Assembly: GCF_037027445.1 (NCBI RefSeq)
Contig: NZ_JBANDL010000002.1
Coordinates: forward strand, 5,030,001-5,094,000
From: Lysobacter firmicutimachus
Lineage (GTDB): Bacteria > Pseudomonadota > Gammaproteobacteria > Xanthomonadales > Xanthomonadaceae
Direction: 5' to 3'
Length of the DNA: 64,000 nucleotides
How positions within the stretch are numbered: the stretch's first letter is position 1; every line of letters begins with the position of its first letter. Below the pieces are notes generated by a model. The model ran no database searches, was not told the DNA's origin, and saw nothing but the letters and a program-made list of their open reading frames with translations. Shown piece after piece: positions 56,451 through 64,000 of the stretch. The translations under genes and the position numbers were made by a program.

Positions 56451-57109
56451 AGCGTTCCCTGATCTCCATCGTCGTCGCCTCGGCCCTGCTGGCCGGCACG
56501 CCCGCTCTCGCCTTCGCCCAGGCCACCGCGGCCGCGGGCCAGGCCGCCCCGGCCGCCGGCACGCCGAGCGCGATGGTGCTCACCAACAGCACCCGCATCC
56601 TCTCGACCCTGGAAGCGCGTCGCGCCGAGTTCACCAAGAACCGCAGCGCGCTCAGCCAGTTCATCGCGACCGAGTTCAACCAGGTGTTCGACCGCAACTA
56701 CGCGGCGCGCCTGGTGCTGGGCACGCACGGCCGCGGCGCTTCCGACGGCGACGTCAACGCGTTCGCCGATGCCCTCACCGGCAGCCTGATGCAGCGCTAC
56801 GGCTCGGCCCTGCTCGACTTCAACACCAAGCTCAAGGTGCGGATCAAGTCCGAGACCCCGCTGCGCGGCGGCGCCATCGTCAAGGTGTCGAGCGAGTTCC
56901 TGCGCCAGGGCGGCGAGCCGGTGCCGGTCGACTACCTGCTGCGCAAGAACGGCACGCAGTGGAAGGTGTTCGACGTGATGGTCGAAGGCGTCAGCTTCGT
57001 GCAGACCTTCCGCAATCAGTTCGACGCGCCGCTGAGCCAGAAGTCGATCGCCCAGGTCGCCGCCGAACTCAAGGCCGGCAAGCTGCAGGCCCAGGCCGGC
57101 AGCAACTGA
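56447..57109 (+). CDS. mlaC: MlaC, periplasmic phospholipid carrier
   Basis: 220 residues with a signal peptide (SALLAGTPALAFAQA). The MlaC/Ttg2D fold is recognised by FNQVFDRNYAARLVLGTHGR, ADALTGSLMQRYGSALLDF, and PVDYLLRKNGTQWKVFDVMVEGVSFVQTFRNQF. It shuttles phospholipid between MlaA at the outer membrane and MlaD. It overlaps mlaD (ATGA) and is followed by mlaB after 2 bp. Confidence 0.94.
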   Translation: MKRSLISIVVASALLAGTPALAFAQATAAAGQAAPAAGTPSAMVLTNSTRILSTLEARRAEFTKNRSALSQFIATEFNQVFDRNYAARLVLGTHGRGASDGDVNAFADALTGSLMQRYGSALLDFNTKLKVRIKSETPLRGGAIVKVSSEFLRQGGEPVPVDYLLRKNGTQWKVFDVMVEGVSFVQTFRNQFDAPLSQKSIAQVAAELKAGKLQAQAGSN

Positions 57110-57111
57110 GC

Positions 57112-57399
57112 ATGGCCGGCGCCCCCGCCAGCGTGCGCAAGGACGGCGATGCCCTGAGCTTCGCCGGCGCGCTCGACCGCACCGCGGCGGCGACGCTGTG
57201 GCCGCAGGCGCGCGCGCTGGCGCCCGGCGCGCGCCGCTTCGATCTGTCGGCGGTGAGTTCGGTCGACAGCGCCGGCCTGGCGCTGCTGGCCGAGCTGGCG
57301 TCGCTGGCGCCGGGCGTCGAGGTGATCGGCACGCCGCCCGGCCTGACCGAGTTGCGCGCCGCCTATCGCCTCGACGACGCGCTAGGCTTCGGTCGCTGA
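57112..57399 (+). CDS. mlaB: MlaB, STAS-domain subunit
   Basis: A 95-residue cytoplasmic STAS protein that binds MlaF and stabilises the transporter. The STAS core shows FAGALDRTAAATLWPQ and ARRFDLSAVSSVDSAGLALLAELASLA, where SSVDSAGLALL is the conserved anti-sigma-antagonist-type loop (Ser residue after the Asp). Position directly after mlaC supports the call despite the short length. Confidence 0.9.
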   Translation: MAGAPASVRKDGDALSFAGALDRTAAATLWPQARALAPGARRFDLSAVSSVDSAGLALLAELASLAPGVEVIGTPPGLTELRAAYRLDDALGFGR

Positions 57400-57501
57400 T
57401 TCCGTTCTCGCGTCGCATATTCCGCTGTTGCGGTCGTCTTCGCCCGAAGTCCGGGCCAGGCCGCCCCCACCCGTTCGTCCTGGAAGACTAGACTGCAACC
57501 C

Positions 57502-58686
57502 ATGCGCCCCCACGCACTCACTCTCGCACTCGGCCTGACCCTCGCCGCGCTGCCTGCCGTTCCCGCCTTCGCCCAGTCGGGCGCCGATCCGGCGCCGGCG
57601 GCCGAAGTTCAGACCGTAGAACTCGCCGATCCGGGCAGCGGCCACGATGCGCCGATCGCAGCGGTCGCCGCCGCGCCGGTGCAGACCGATTCGGCGCGCG
57701 CGCTGGCGATGGCCGGCAGCGCCGCGGTCGCCGCCGGCGAAAGCGCCGCCGCGGCTGAGCAAACCGAGCCGGCCGCGCCGACGCCGGCCGACGCCAGCGC
57801 GACCGTCGACCCGGCGGCCTCCGCCGCCGGCATCGATTCCAACGCTCCGCCGCCCGCCACGACCGGTGCGGACGACCCGCGCACCGACGCCGAGCGCGAT
57901 TTCGACGAGATCTACGGCGTGCAGCCGCAGGAATACGACCCGGTCGCCGACCCGACCCTGCCGGCCCCGGCCAACGTGCCGGGCGCTTACGATCCGTGGG
58001 AGCGCTACAACCGCAAGATGCACCGCTTCAACATGGCGGTGGACCGCGGCATCGCCCGCCCGCTGGCGCGCGCCTACAGCAAGGTCGTGCCGCGGCCGAT
58101 CCGGCTGGGCGTGAGCAACTTCTTCAACAATCTCGGCCAGCCGGTGTCGGCGCTCAACGCGCTGCTGCAGGGCAAGCCGAAGCAGGCTGCGCAGTCGCTG
58201 GGCCGCTTCGCCCTCAACACCACCCTGGGCATCGGCGGCATCTTCGATCCGGCCAGCGACGCCAAGCTGCCCAATCGCAGCGAAGACTTCGGCCAGACCC
58301 TGGGCGTGTGGGGCTGGAAGCGCTCGCGCTACGTCGAGCTGCCGTTCTTCGGCCCGCGCACCGTGCGCGATTCGTTCGGCGCCCTCGCCGATGCGCCGTT
58401 GAGCCCGCTTCGCCAGGTCGAGCGCGACCGCATCCGCATCCCGCTGCAGGGCCTGCAGTTGGTCGACGTGCGCGCCCAGCTGCTGCCGCTGGACAGCCTG
58501 CGCGACGGCGCCGAGGACGAGTACGCCCTGGTCCGCGATTCCTGGATGCAGCGCCGCGACTACCAGATCTTCGGCGACCGCATGGACAAGAACGGCGACA
58601 GCCAGTTGCCCGAGTACCTGCAGGACGACAGCAACCCCAGCGTCCCCGCCGACGCCATGCCGGTGATGCCGACCGACGGCACCTGA
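57502..58686 (+). CDS. mlaA: MlaA/VacJ-like outer-membrane phospholipid-removal protein, without lipobox
   Basis: 394 residues. The MlaA domain starts near residue 155: YDPWERYNRKMHRFNMAVDRGIARPLARAYSKVVP, then VSNFFNNLGQPVSALNALLQGK, RFALNTTLGIGGIFDPAS and WGWKRSRYVELPFFGPRTVRDSFG. The signal peptide (ALPAVPAFAQ) looks like a signal peptidase I type: there is no lipobox and no cysteine anywhere in the protein, whereas E. coli MlaA is a lipoprotein. An Ala/Pro-rich insert of about 110 residues precedes the domain. It is 102 bp after mlaB and ends in a strong terminator. Confidence 0.92.
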   Translation: MRPHALTLALGLTLAALPAVPAFAQSGADPAPAAEVQTVELADPGSGHDAPIAAVAAAPVQTDSARALAMAGSAAVAAGESAAAAEQTEPAAPTPADASATVDPAASAAGIDSNAPPPATTGADDPRTDAERDFDEIYGVQPQEYDPVADPTLPAPANVPGAYDPWERYNRKMHRFNMAVDRGIARPLARAYSKVVPRPIRLGVSNFFNNLGQPVSALNALLQGKPKQAAQSLGRFALNTTLGIGGIFDPASDAKLPNRSEDFGQTLGVWGWKRSRYVELPFFGPRTVRDSFGALADAPLSPLRQVERDRIRIPLQGLQLVDVRAQLLPLDSLRDGAEDEYALVRDSWMQRRDYQIFGDRMDKNGDSQLPEYLQDDSNPSVPADAMPVMPTDGT

Positions 58687-58710
58687 GCGGCGAACGCGCG
58701 ACGCACAGCG

Positions 58711-58750
58711 AAAACGAAACGGCCCGGAGCGATCCGGGCCGTTTCGTTTT
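58711..58750. terminator. Strong bidirectional intrinsic terminator after mlaA
   Basis: A perfect 17-bp stem beginning AAAACGAAACGGCCCGG, with a 6-base loop, starts with A's and ends with TTTT, so it can terminate both strands. It lies 24 bp after the mlaA stop and faces the convergent rmuC. Confidence 0.92.
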
Positions 58751-58772
58751 GTGCGTCTGCGTCGCCCACACC

Positions 58773-58924
58773 TGCAGGAACGACGTAAGCCGCGACCATC
58801 GCAGCGATGTACGAAAACGCCCTCGCCGAAGCGCAGACAATCGGGCTCGTTCGACCGCGGCGTCGTTTCGGAAGGCGGCGTGGTACTCCGCCGCGCCGGT
58901 GGTCGCGGCTTACGCCGCTCCTAC
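58773..58924. repeat. GTAG-type REP pair (inverted) at the rmuC 3' end
   Basis: Arms at 58773-58799 (GCAGGAACGACG...CGCGACCA) and 58900-58924 (the inverted form of GTAGGAGCGGCG...CGCGACCA) face each other across about 100 bp. They are the same family as the pair at 21185-21342. The right arm overlaps the end of rmuC and provides its TAG stop. Confidence 0.7.
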
Positions 58925-60510
58925 AAGGGTGCGGCTTCGTCGCTCGGCGGTGGTAGGCCGGCGGCGCCTTCGATCGGCTGTGGGCCGTCGCTGAGCGGGC
59001 CGTTGCCGGACGCGTCGCCGGCGGGCGCATCGTCGTCGGCCGAAAGTTCGACCAGAGCGGCCGGCAAGGCGCGATTCGGCTTCACCCCCAGGTCGCGCAG
59101 CATCTCCGCCTGGCGGATCACGTTGCCCTTGTTCTGCGCCAGCTTGCCGCGCGCCGCATCGAAGCTTTCCTTGGCCTGCTCGATGCGCTCGCCGACCTTT
59201 TCCAGATCGGCGACGAAAGCGCTGAGGCGGTCGTACAGCTGCGCGCCGCGCTTGGCGATCTCCTGCGCATTGCGGTTCTGCGCCTCCTGCCGCCACAGGT
59301 GGGCGACGGTGCGCACCACGAACAGCAGGGTCGACGGCGACACCATCAGCACGTTGCGCTGCCAGCCGTCCATGAACAGGTTGCGGTCGTGGGTCACCGC
59401 GAGCATGAAAGCGGGCTCGATCGGCACGAACATCAGCACGAAATCCAGCGAACGCAGGCCGTACAGCTCCTGGTAGCGCTTCTCCGACAGCCCTCGCATG
59501 TGCTGGCGCACCGATTCGATGTGACGCTTGAGCGCACGCGCGCGCAAGTCTTCGTCCTCGGCGTTGACGAACTCTTCGTACGCGGTCAGCGAGACCTTGG
59601 AGTCGATGACCAGGTGCCGGTCTTCCGGCAGGTGCACGGTGACGTCCGGGCGGCGCTCGCCGTCCTCGGTGCCGTGGCTTTCCTGCACATCGTATTCCTC
59701 GCCCTTGCGCAGCCCGGCCGATTCCAGCACCCGCTCCAGGATCAGCTCGCCCCAGGCGCCCTGGGTCTTGCTCGAGCCCTTGAGCGCGGTGGTGAGGTTC
59801 TTGGCGTCCTCGCTGAGCGACTGATTGAGCGCCATCAGCTGGCGCACCTGCTCGCCGAGCGCGGTGCGGTCGCGGGTCTCCTGGTCGTAGACGGTTTCGA
59901 CCTTGGCCTGGAACTCGCTCAGCTTCTGCTGCAACGGGTCGAGCAGTTGGCCGAGGTGGCTGCGGTTCTGCTCGGTGAAGCGCTTGCTCTTCTCTTCCAG
60001 GATGTCGTTGGCCAGGTTCTTGAATTGGACCGACAGATCCTCGCGCACCTCGCGCAGCTGGGCGATCTTTTCCTGCGCCTGGCGCCGTTCGGCGTCGAGT
60101 TGGGTCGACAGCCGCTCCAGCTCGACCGAGCGCTGCTGCGACTGCGCGGCGATCTCGTCGCGCGAGCGCTCCAGCGCGTCGTAGTCCTGGCGCAGGCGTT
60201 GCAGGGTCTGTTGCTCTTTTTCCAGTTCGGCGGCGGTGCGGCCGATGCTCTCGCGCAGGCCGCCGCTGTCGCGCACCAGCGCGTCGCGCTGGTGCTCCAG
60301 CTCGTCCAGGCGCGCCTGCAGTTCGGGGATGCGCGCGGCGCGCTCGGCCAGCTGGGCGCGTTCCTGCTGGGCCGCGTTCAACTGCGCACCGAGCTCAGCG
60401 CGCGCGGTCTCCAGCGCGCGCACAGCGCCGGCGCGGGCCATCAGCCAGGCCAGGACGGCGCCGATCAGCACGGCGAACGCGATGGAAACGAGGGCGGCGG
60501 TCAGGGGCAT
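58921..60510 (-). CDS. rmuC: RmuC-family DNA recombination protein
   Basis: 529 residues. An N-terminal TM helix (LVSIAFAVLIGAVLAWLMA) is followed by a long coiled coil (about residues 30-210) and the RmuC nuclease-like domain: GAWGELILERVLESAGLRKGEEYDVQ, RRPDVTVHLPEDRHLVIDSKVSLTAYEEFVNAED, LDFVLMFVPIEPAFMLAV. The PD-(D/E)xK-like core (DV, DSK) appears intact. In E. coli rmuC loss alters inversion rates at short repeats. The C-terminal ~50 residues are acidic and Pro-rich, and the stop codon comes from a REP arm. Confidence 0.93.
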   Translation of the reverse strand: MPLTAALVSIAFAVLIGAVLAWLMARAGAVRALETARAELGAQLNAAQQERAQLAERAARIPELQARLDELEHQRDALVRDSGGLRESIGRTAAELEKEQQTLQRLRQDYDALERSRDEIAAQSQQRSVELERLSTQLDAERRQAQEKIAQLREVREDLSVQFKNLANDILEEKSKRFTEQNRSHLGQLLDPLQQKLSEFQAKVETVYDQETRDRTALGEQVRQLMALNQSLSEDAKNLTTALKGSSKTQGAWGELILERVLESAGLRKGEEYDVQESHGTEDGERRPDVTVHLPEDRHLVIDSKVSLTAYEEFVNAEDEDLRARALKRHIESVRQHMRGLSEKRYQELYGLRSLDFVLMFVPIEPAFMLAVTHDRNLFMDGWQRNVLMVSPSTLLFVVRTVAHLWRQEAQNRNAQEIAKRGAQLYDRLSAFVADLEKVGERIEQAKESFDAARGKLAQNKGNVIRQAEMLRDLGVKPNRALPAALVELSADDDAPAGDASGNGPLSDGPQPIEGAAGLPPPSDEAAPL

Positions 60511-60615
60511 CGGGACGCTCGGTCAATAGGGGCGCAGGGAGCAAGCCAGAGGCTCGACCCCCTGCGTCCCTGCCACATTCGATTGCGATTGTTCGCCACC
60601 AGTCTAACGAGATGA

Positions 60616-60632
60616 GTCTCAGCTTCTGAGAT
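60616..60632. promoter_or_regulatory. Palindrome GTCTCA-N5-TGAGAT upstream of rmuC
   Basis: A 6-5-6 inverted repeat matching the mrfA element at 17163-17179 in 11 of 12 arm positions. It lies 105 bp upstream of the rmuC start and 60 bp past the stop of the LysR gene on the same strand. The nearby TAACGAGAT (60606-60614) resembles the extra half-site at mrfA. A terminator role is unlikely because no U-tract follows. Confidence 0.4.
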
Positions 60633-60692
60633 GCGCGGCCGGCAGCGCAGTTGCGGCGACGCCCGCGGCGTGCGTCCCCAGGGCGGAAGGAA

Positions 60693-61697
60693 TCAATCCT
60701 GGGGCTCGATCCCCTCCGCGCGTTGCGCGCCTTGCGCGACCGGCCGGCGCGGCTGGAGCGAACGTGCGTCGCTCCAGCCGCCGCCGTGCATCCAGCTGTC
60801 GATCAGATGCTCGACGAAGGCTCGCACCTTGGCCGGCACGTAACGCCGCTCCGGCATCACCGCATGCACATCCAGCCCCGGCAGCTCCCAATCCGGCAAC
60901 ACCTGCACCAGTGCGCCCTCGGCCAGTTCGCGTGCGACCGCGAACTCGGGCACCCGCACGATGCCGGCGCCGGCCAGCGCCGCCGCCTTCAAGGCCAGGC
61001 TGGAATTGGCGTCCAGCCGCGCGCCCAGCGCCACCCGCACCACCTCGCCGTCGCGGGCGAAGCTCCAGGTGCGGCCGCTGGCGGACAGGGTGAAATGCAG
61101 GCAGTCGTAGCCGCCGAGTTCGTCCGGGCGCTGCGGCCGGCCGGCGCGCTGCAGGTACGCCGGCGCCGCGCACACCACGACCCGGCTGTAGGCGATGGCG
61201 CGCGCGACCAGGCTGGAGGCTTCCAGCCGGCCCAGGCGGATCGCCAGGTCGAAGCTGCCCTGGACCAGGTCGTGTTCGCGGTCGTCGAGCTGCAGATCCA
61301 GGTCGACTTGCGGATAACGGGCCAGGAACCCGGCCAGCCACGGCGCCACGTGCAGCGCGCCGAAGGTCATCGGCGCCGACACCCGCAGCCGGCCCTGCGG
61401 CGCGGCGTGGGTGCCGGCGACCGCGTCCTCGGCCGCGCGGGCCTCGGCGAAGGCGCCCTGGGCATGGCGCAGATAGGCCTGGCCGGCCTCGGTCAGGCTC
61501 AACCGGCGGGTGGTCCGGTGCAGCAATTGGGCGCCGAGCCGGCGCTCCAGCGCCGAGACCTGCTTGCTGACCGCGGCCTTGGACAGGCCCAGCGCGTCGG
61601 CGGCACGGACGAAACTGCCGAGTTCGGCGACGCGGACGAAGGCGAGCAGGCCGGCGAGGTCGGGCACCGGCAGCTTGCTGGGGGCGATTGTTGACAT
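60693..61697 (-). CDS. LysR-family transcriptional regulator
   Basis: 334 residues. N-terminal HTH (AFVRVAELGSFVRAADALGLSKAAVSKQVSALERRLGAQLLHRTTR) is followed by the effector domain (RLRVSAPMTFGALHVAPWLAGFLARYPQVDLDL, typical of the CrgA/AaeR-like subgroup). It is divergent from the EamA transporter gene across 92 bp, so that gene is the likely target. The C-terminal ~30 residues are a basic, Gly/Ser-rich tail. Confidence 0.92.
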   Translation of the reverse strand: MSTIAPSKLPVPDLAGLLAFVRVAELGSFVRAADALGLSKAAVSKQVSALERRLGAQLLHRTTRRLSLTEAGQAYLRHAQGAFAEARAAEDAVAGTHAAPQGRLRVSAPMTFGALHVAPWLAGFLARYPQVDLDLQLDDREHDLVQGSFDLAIRLGRLEASSLVARAIAYSRVVVCAAPAYLQRAGRPQRPDELGGYDCLHFTLSASGRTWSFARDGEVVRVALGARLDANSSLALKAAALAGAGIVRVPEFAVARELAEGALVQVLPDWELPGLDVHAVMPERRYVPAKVRAFVEHLIDSWMHGGGWSDARSLQPRRPVAQGAQRAEGIEPQD

Positions 61698-61789
61698 GAG
61701 GAAACAGTCTAGCCACTTCGGGGCCGATTATCCGCGCGCCGCTCCGGCCTAATCTGGCCCCCGTCCTCACTGCTCCTGCCCCCGCCGCC

Positions 61790-62728
61790 ATGAATGCCAC
61801 CGCACTGCGCCTCGTTCTGACCCTGACCGCCGGCAGCCTGGTCGGCGCCATCTTCGTGCTCAGCAAGCTGTTGCTGAGCAGCGGCCTGAACCCGTTCATC
61901 GTTTCCTTCGTGCAGACCGCCGGCGCCGCCGGCCTGATCCTGGCCGTGCTACGCGCCCGCGGCCAGCGCCTGCCGCTGGACCCGGCGGCGCTGCGCTTCT
62001 ACGCCACCGCCGGCGCGATCGCGGTCGCCGGTTCGGCCTTGCTCGGCAACTGGGTGCTGGCGCGGATCCCGGCCGGCATCTTCACCGTGCTGGTGACCCT
62101 GTCGCCGATGTTCACCTCGCTGTTCAACGCCCTGGTCGAGCGCCGCTGGCCGACCCCGACCGCGCTGGCCGGCACCGTGCTCGGCCTGGCCGGGGTGCTG
62201 CTGGTGCTGGTGCCGCGCGCGCAGTCGGTGGAACCGGAGCAGGCCCTGGCCCTGACCGTGGCCTTGGGCGTGCCGGTGCTGCTGGCGATCGGCAACGTCT
62301 ACCGCAGCCGCCGCTGGCCGGCCGGCGTAAGCGCGCCGATGTCCACCGCCGGCACCATGCTGGTCCAGGCGCTGGCGGTGCTGCCGCTGCTGGCCGGCGC
62401 CGAACTGCAGGGCAGCGCGGCGCAGGTCGCCGCGGTGTGGCCGCTGCTGCTGGCGATGGTGCTGGTGACCCTGGCCGCCAACGTCGCCGCCGCCGCCCTG
62501 CAGCGCATCGCCGACAGCGTCGCCTACAGCCAGCTGGGCTATGTGGTCGCGCTGACCGGCGTGGTCTGGGGTGCGGTGCTGTTCGACGAACGCCTGGGCT
62601 GGAGCTTCGTGCCGGCGGTGGCGCTGGTGTTCGCCGGGGTGATCCTGGCCAACCGCCGCGTCGCCGCGGCACCGGCGGCGGCCGCGCCCAGCGTCGTCTC
62701 GGACCGTCTGGCCGGCGCTGCCCGCTGA
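61790..62728 (+). CDS. EamA-family (DMT) transporter
   Basis: 312 residues with ten hydrophobic segments in two EamA-type halves. The second half has the usual NVAAAALQRIADSVAYSQLGYVVALTGVVWGAVLFDERLGW, with the conserved Glu of the E-x-L-x-W motif. It is probably an inner-membrane exporter of metabolites or amino-acid-like compounds; the substrate is unknown. It is divergent from its probable LysR regulator and ends in a strong terminator. Confidence 0.9.
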   Translation: MNATALRLVLTLTAGSLVGAIFVLSKLLLSSGLNPFIVSFVQTAGAAGLILAVLRARGQRLPLDPAALRFYATAGAIAVAGSALLGNWVLARIPAGIFTVLVTLSPMFTSLFNALVERRWPTPTALAGTVLGLAGVLLVLVPRAQSVEPEQALALTVALGVPVLLAIGNVYRSRRWPAGVSAPMSTAGTMLVQALAVLPLLAGAELQGSAAQVAAVWPLLLAMVLVTLAANVAAAALQRIADSVAYSQLGYVVALTGVVWGAVLFDERLGWSFVPAVALVFAGVILANRRVAAAPAAAAPSVVSDRLAGAAR

Positions 62729-62744
62729 ACGCCGCCTGGTGTCC

Positions 62745-62785
62745 GCTCCCGGCCCGGTGCGCCCGCACCGGGCCGGAGCTTTTTT
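62745..62785 (+). terminator. Intrinsic terminator after the EamA gene
   Basis: A 15-bp stem, GCTCC-GGCCCGGTGC (one bulged C) pairing with GCACCGGGCCGGAGC, has a 4-base loop and a TTTTTT tail. It begins 17 bp after the stop codon. Confidence 0.92.
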
Positions 62786-62934
62786 GTGAGGCGGATCGCA
62801 ATCCCGGCATCGGCGGGCCGCGGCGCCCTTTCGCCGCCGCCGATCGCGGGTATGAAATCGAAGCGAACAGGAATTCCCCTTCGAGCAAGGCCGGCCGCCG
62901 CTCCCCCGGTAGCCGCGATCAGGACGGCCCGCCG

Positions 62935-63258
62935 ATGAATCCCCATGCTCCACGGCTGTACGCCGACCCACGCGGCGTCTGGCGCGACGACGGCGTCGGC
63001 CGGATCCACGGCGTCCGCTGGAACGAGATCGACGGTGTCGACGCGTACGCGATCGACGCCGACGGCACGCGCCAGGTGTTCGTCGAATTGGGCACCGCAG
63101 CCGGGCACCGCCTGGAACTGCCGATCGACTGGCCCGGTTACCGCGAAGTCGCCACGGCGTTGAGCCTGCGCCTGGCGGGGCTGCGCCTGGAAACGCTGCT
63201 GGGGGCCGGCCACCTGCGCCCGGAGGACCCGCCGGCGGTGCTGTGGTGGCGCGATTGA
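62935..63258 (+). CDS. Hypothetical protein
   Basis: 107 residues without signal peptide. It contains DGVGRIHGVRWNEIDGVDAYAIDADGTRQVFVELGTAAGHRLELPIDW, a short beta-rich segment with WxEIxxVxAY spacing like PH-domain-type small proteins, and a C-terminal PPAVLWWRD. No named family is claimed. The start at 62935 is the first ATG after the spacer. Confidence 0.65.
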   Translation: MNPHAPRLYADPRGVWRDDGVGRIHGVRWNEIDGVDAYAIDADGTRQVFVELGTAAGHRLELPIDWPGYREVATALSLRLAGLRLETLLGAGHLRPEDPPAVLWWRD

Positions 63259-63353
63259 GCCTGCCCGATGCGACAGCGGCGACCGCCCCTGTCGCACCGT
63301 CGGACCGGCCTGGGTGCAAAATCCCGCCCCATCGCCATCGCAAGGGACGTCCC

Positions 63354-63755
63354 ATGAGATCGCCAGCGCTGCTGCTGTGCCTGCTGCTGCCCGCCTCGCC
63401 CGTACCGGCCGCGGACGACGGCCCGGCGGGCGCCATCGCGTCGGTCGCCCGCGCGACCGGCATGAGTTATCGATTCGGCGCCCGCTGCGGCTTCGACCCG
63501 GACCTGCTGCGCCGGCACAAGAGCAAGTTCCAGGCCGAAGCGAACACCGCCAACGCGGCCCTGCCAGCCGGCCAGGCGGTGGACATCGCGGCCGAGTTCC
63601 AGGTCGGTTTCGACGAAGCCGACCGCTTCTACGACGGGATCAAGGACACGCCGCAGCGCGGCATGGTGTGCCAGCAGTTCGCCCGGCAGATCGAGCAGGC
63701 GGTGGAGCACCCCAGCGTGCTGAGCCTGCCCACGCGCGCGATGCGTCCGCGCTAG
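63354..63755 (+). CDS. Hypothetical exported protein
   Basis: 133 residues with a signal peptide (LLLCLLLPASPVPAAD). The mature part is helical with two cysteines (GARCGFDPDLLRRHKSKF and MVCQQFARQI) that may form a disulfide, as in small periplasmic helical proteins. AGG is weakly visible before the ATG. No family is recognised. Nothing in the neighbours indicates a pathway. Confidence 0.7.
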   Translation: MRSPALLLCLLLPASPVPAADDGPAGAIASVARATGMSYRFGARCGFDPDLLRRHKSKFQAEANTANAALPAGQAVDIAAEFQVGFDEADRFYDGIKDTPQRGMVCQQFARQIEQAVEHPSVLSLPTRAMRPR

Positions 63756-63869
63756 TCCCGCACCGGCGACGATTCGCCGGCGTCGTCCCGCTATCGCAGG
63801 GGAACAATGGCAGCGGCGGCCGGACCGGCGTCGGCCGGCGCTGCGGACACCGCGCTCGCCCGGCCGCGC

Positions 63870-64000
63870 TCAGTCCAGCACGCGGCAGAACACCGCCTTG
63901 AGGTAGCGCGACTCCGGCACCTGCGCCAGCCAGGGGTGGTCGGCGCCGGCGCCGGCGACCTTGAGCACCTGCACCGTGCGCCCGGCGTAGAACGCGGCGC
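63870..64000 (-). CDS. C-terminus of an RlmI-like class I rRNA methyltransferase, partial
   Basis: The last 43 codons of a leftward gene running off the right edge. The sequence GAGADHPWLAQVPESRYLKAVFCRVLD matches the C-terminal end of RlmI-type 23S rRNA (cytosine-1962-C5) methyltransferases (family pattern ADHPVxxxxPExxYLKxxxxRV). The catalytic and PUA domains lie outside the window, so the assignment rests on this tail only. Confidence 0.65.
   Translation of the reverse strand, partial: AAFYAGRTVQVLKVAGAGADHPWLAQVPESRYLKAVFCRVLD

Overview
The window is GC-rich, Gram-negative chromosomal DNA, most likely from a Lysobacter-type Xanthomonadaceae. This is inferred from gene content (recCBD without ptrA, mlaFEDCB+mlaA, gltBD, MrfAB, MexEF-like efflux) and from GTAG-type REP elements and C/G-run hairpin repeats in the spacers. 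No 16S/23S, tRNA, phage, integrase or insertion sequence is visible, so the organism call rests on style and content rather than a marker gene.

Layout. 1-79 is the start of a large autotransporter-type gene leaving the window on the left, followed by about 1.1 kb with no convincing gene. 1.2-9.9 kb holds mostly solitary housekeeping and accessory genes: e(P4)-like phosphatase lipoprotein, two hypothetical/DUF genes, GNAT, an AT-richer HNH nuclease, Rep helicase, a Sel1-like protein, thymidine kinase and a nucleotidyltransferase. 10.0-13.2 kb carries GNAT, a YiiX-like cysteine hydrolase, a metal-motif beta-propeller lipoprotein and a DUF938 methyltransferase. 13.3-15.6 kb is a HipBA toxin-antitoxin module with four operators exactly 27 bp apart and an antitoxin carrying a 25-residue tandem-repeat domain. 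15.6-21.2 kb holds a YegD-like Hsp70 and the DNA-repair pair MrfA (helicase) and MrfB (exonuclease). 21.5-23.8 kb is a cluster of small secreted or lipid-anchored proteins: two I78-like inhibitors, a membrane-anchored RNase with its barstar partner, and a small lipoprotein. Next come a TetA-like MFS pump, gltB-gltD, folE, a conserved small protein and a 7TM receptor with a degenerate GGDEF domain.

35.5-44.4 kb is an efflux locus: DUF2798, an SDR-like protein, periplasmic adaptor, RND pump and outer-membrane channel in one overlapping operon, divergent from a LysR regulator. This resembles the mexS/mexT/mexEF-oprN arrangement. 44.7-53.5 kb is recC-recB-recD with 4-base overlaps. 54.0-58.7 kb is the complete Mla phospholipid-transport set (mlaFEDCB, then mlaA), closed by a strong terminator. 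58.9-64 kb contains rmuC, a LysR/EamA divergent pair, two small hypothetical genes and the 3' end of an RlmI-like methyltransferase.

Themes. DNA repair is well represented (Rep, MrfAB, RecBCD, RmuC), and mrfA and rmuC share the same 6-5-6 palindrome upstream. Hairpin repeats sit inside two operons (gltB/gltD, mlaE/mlaD) and at the 3' ends of mrfB and rmuC, where the GTAG repeat itself supplies the stop codon. The strongest candidates for new biology are the repeat-bearing HipB with its operator array, the shared repair-gene palindrome, and the GGDEF protein that lost its active site but kept its inhibitory site.
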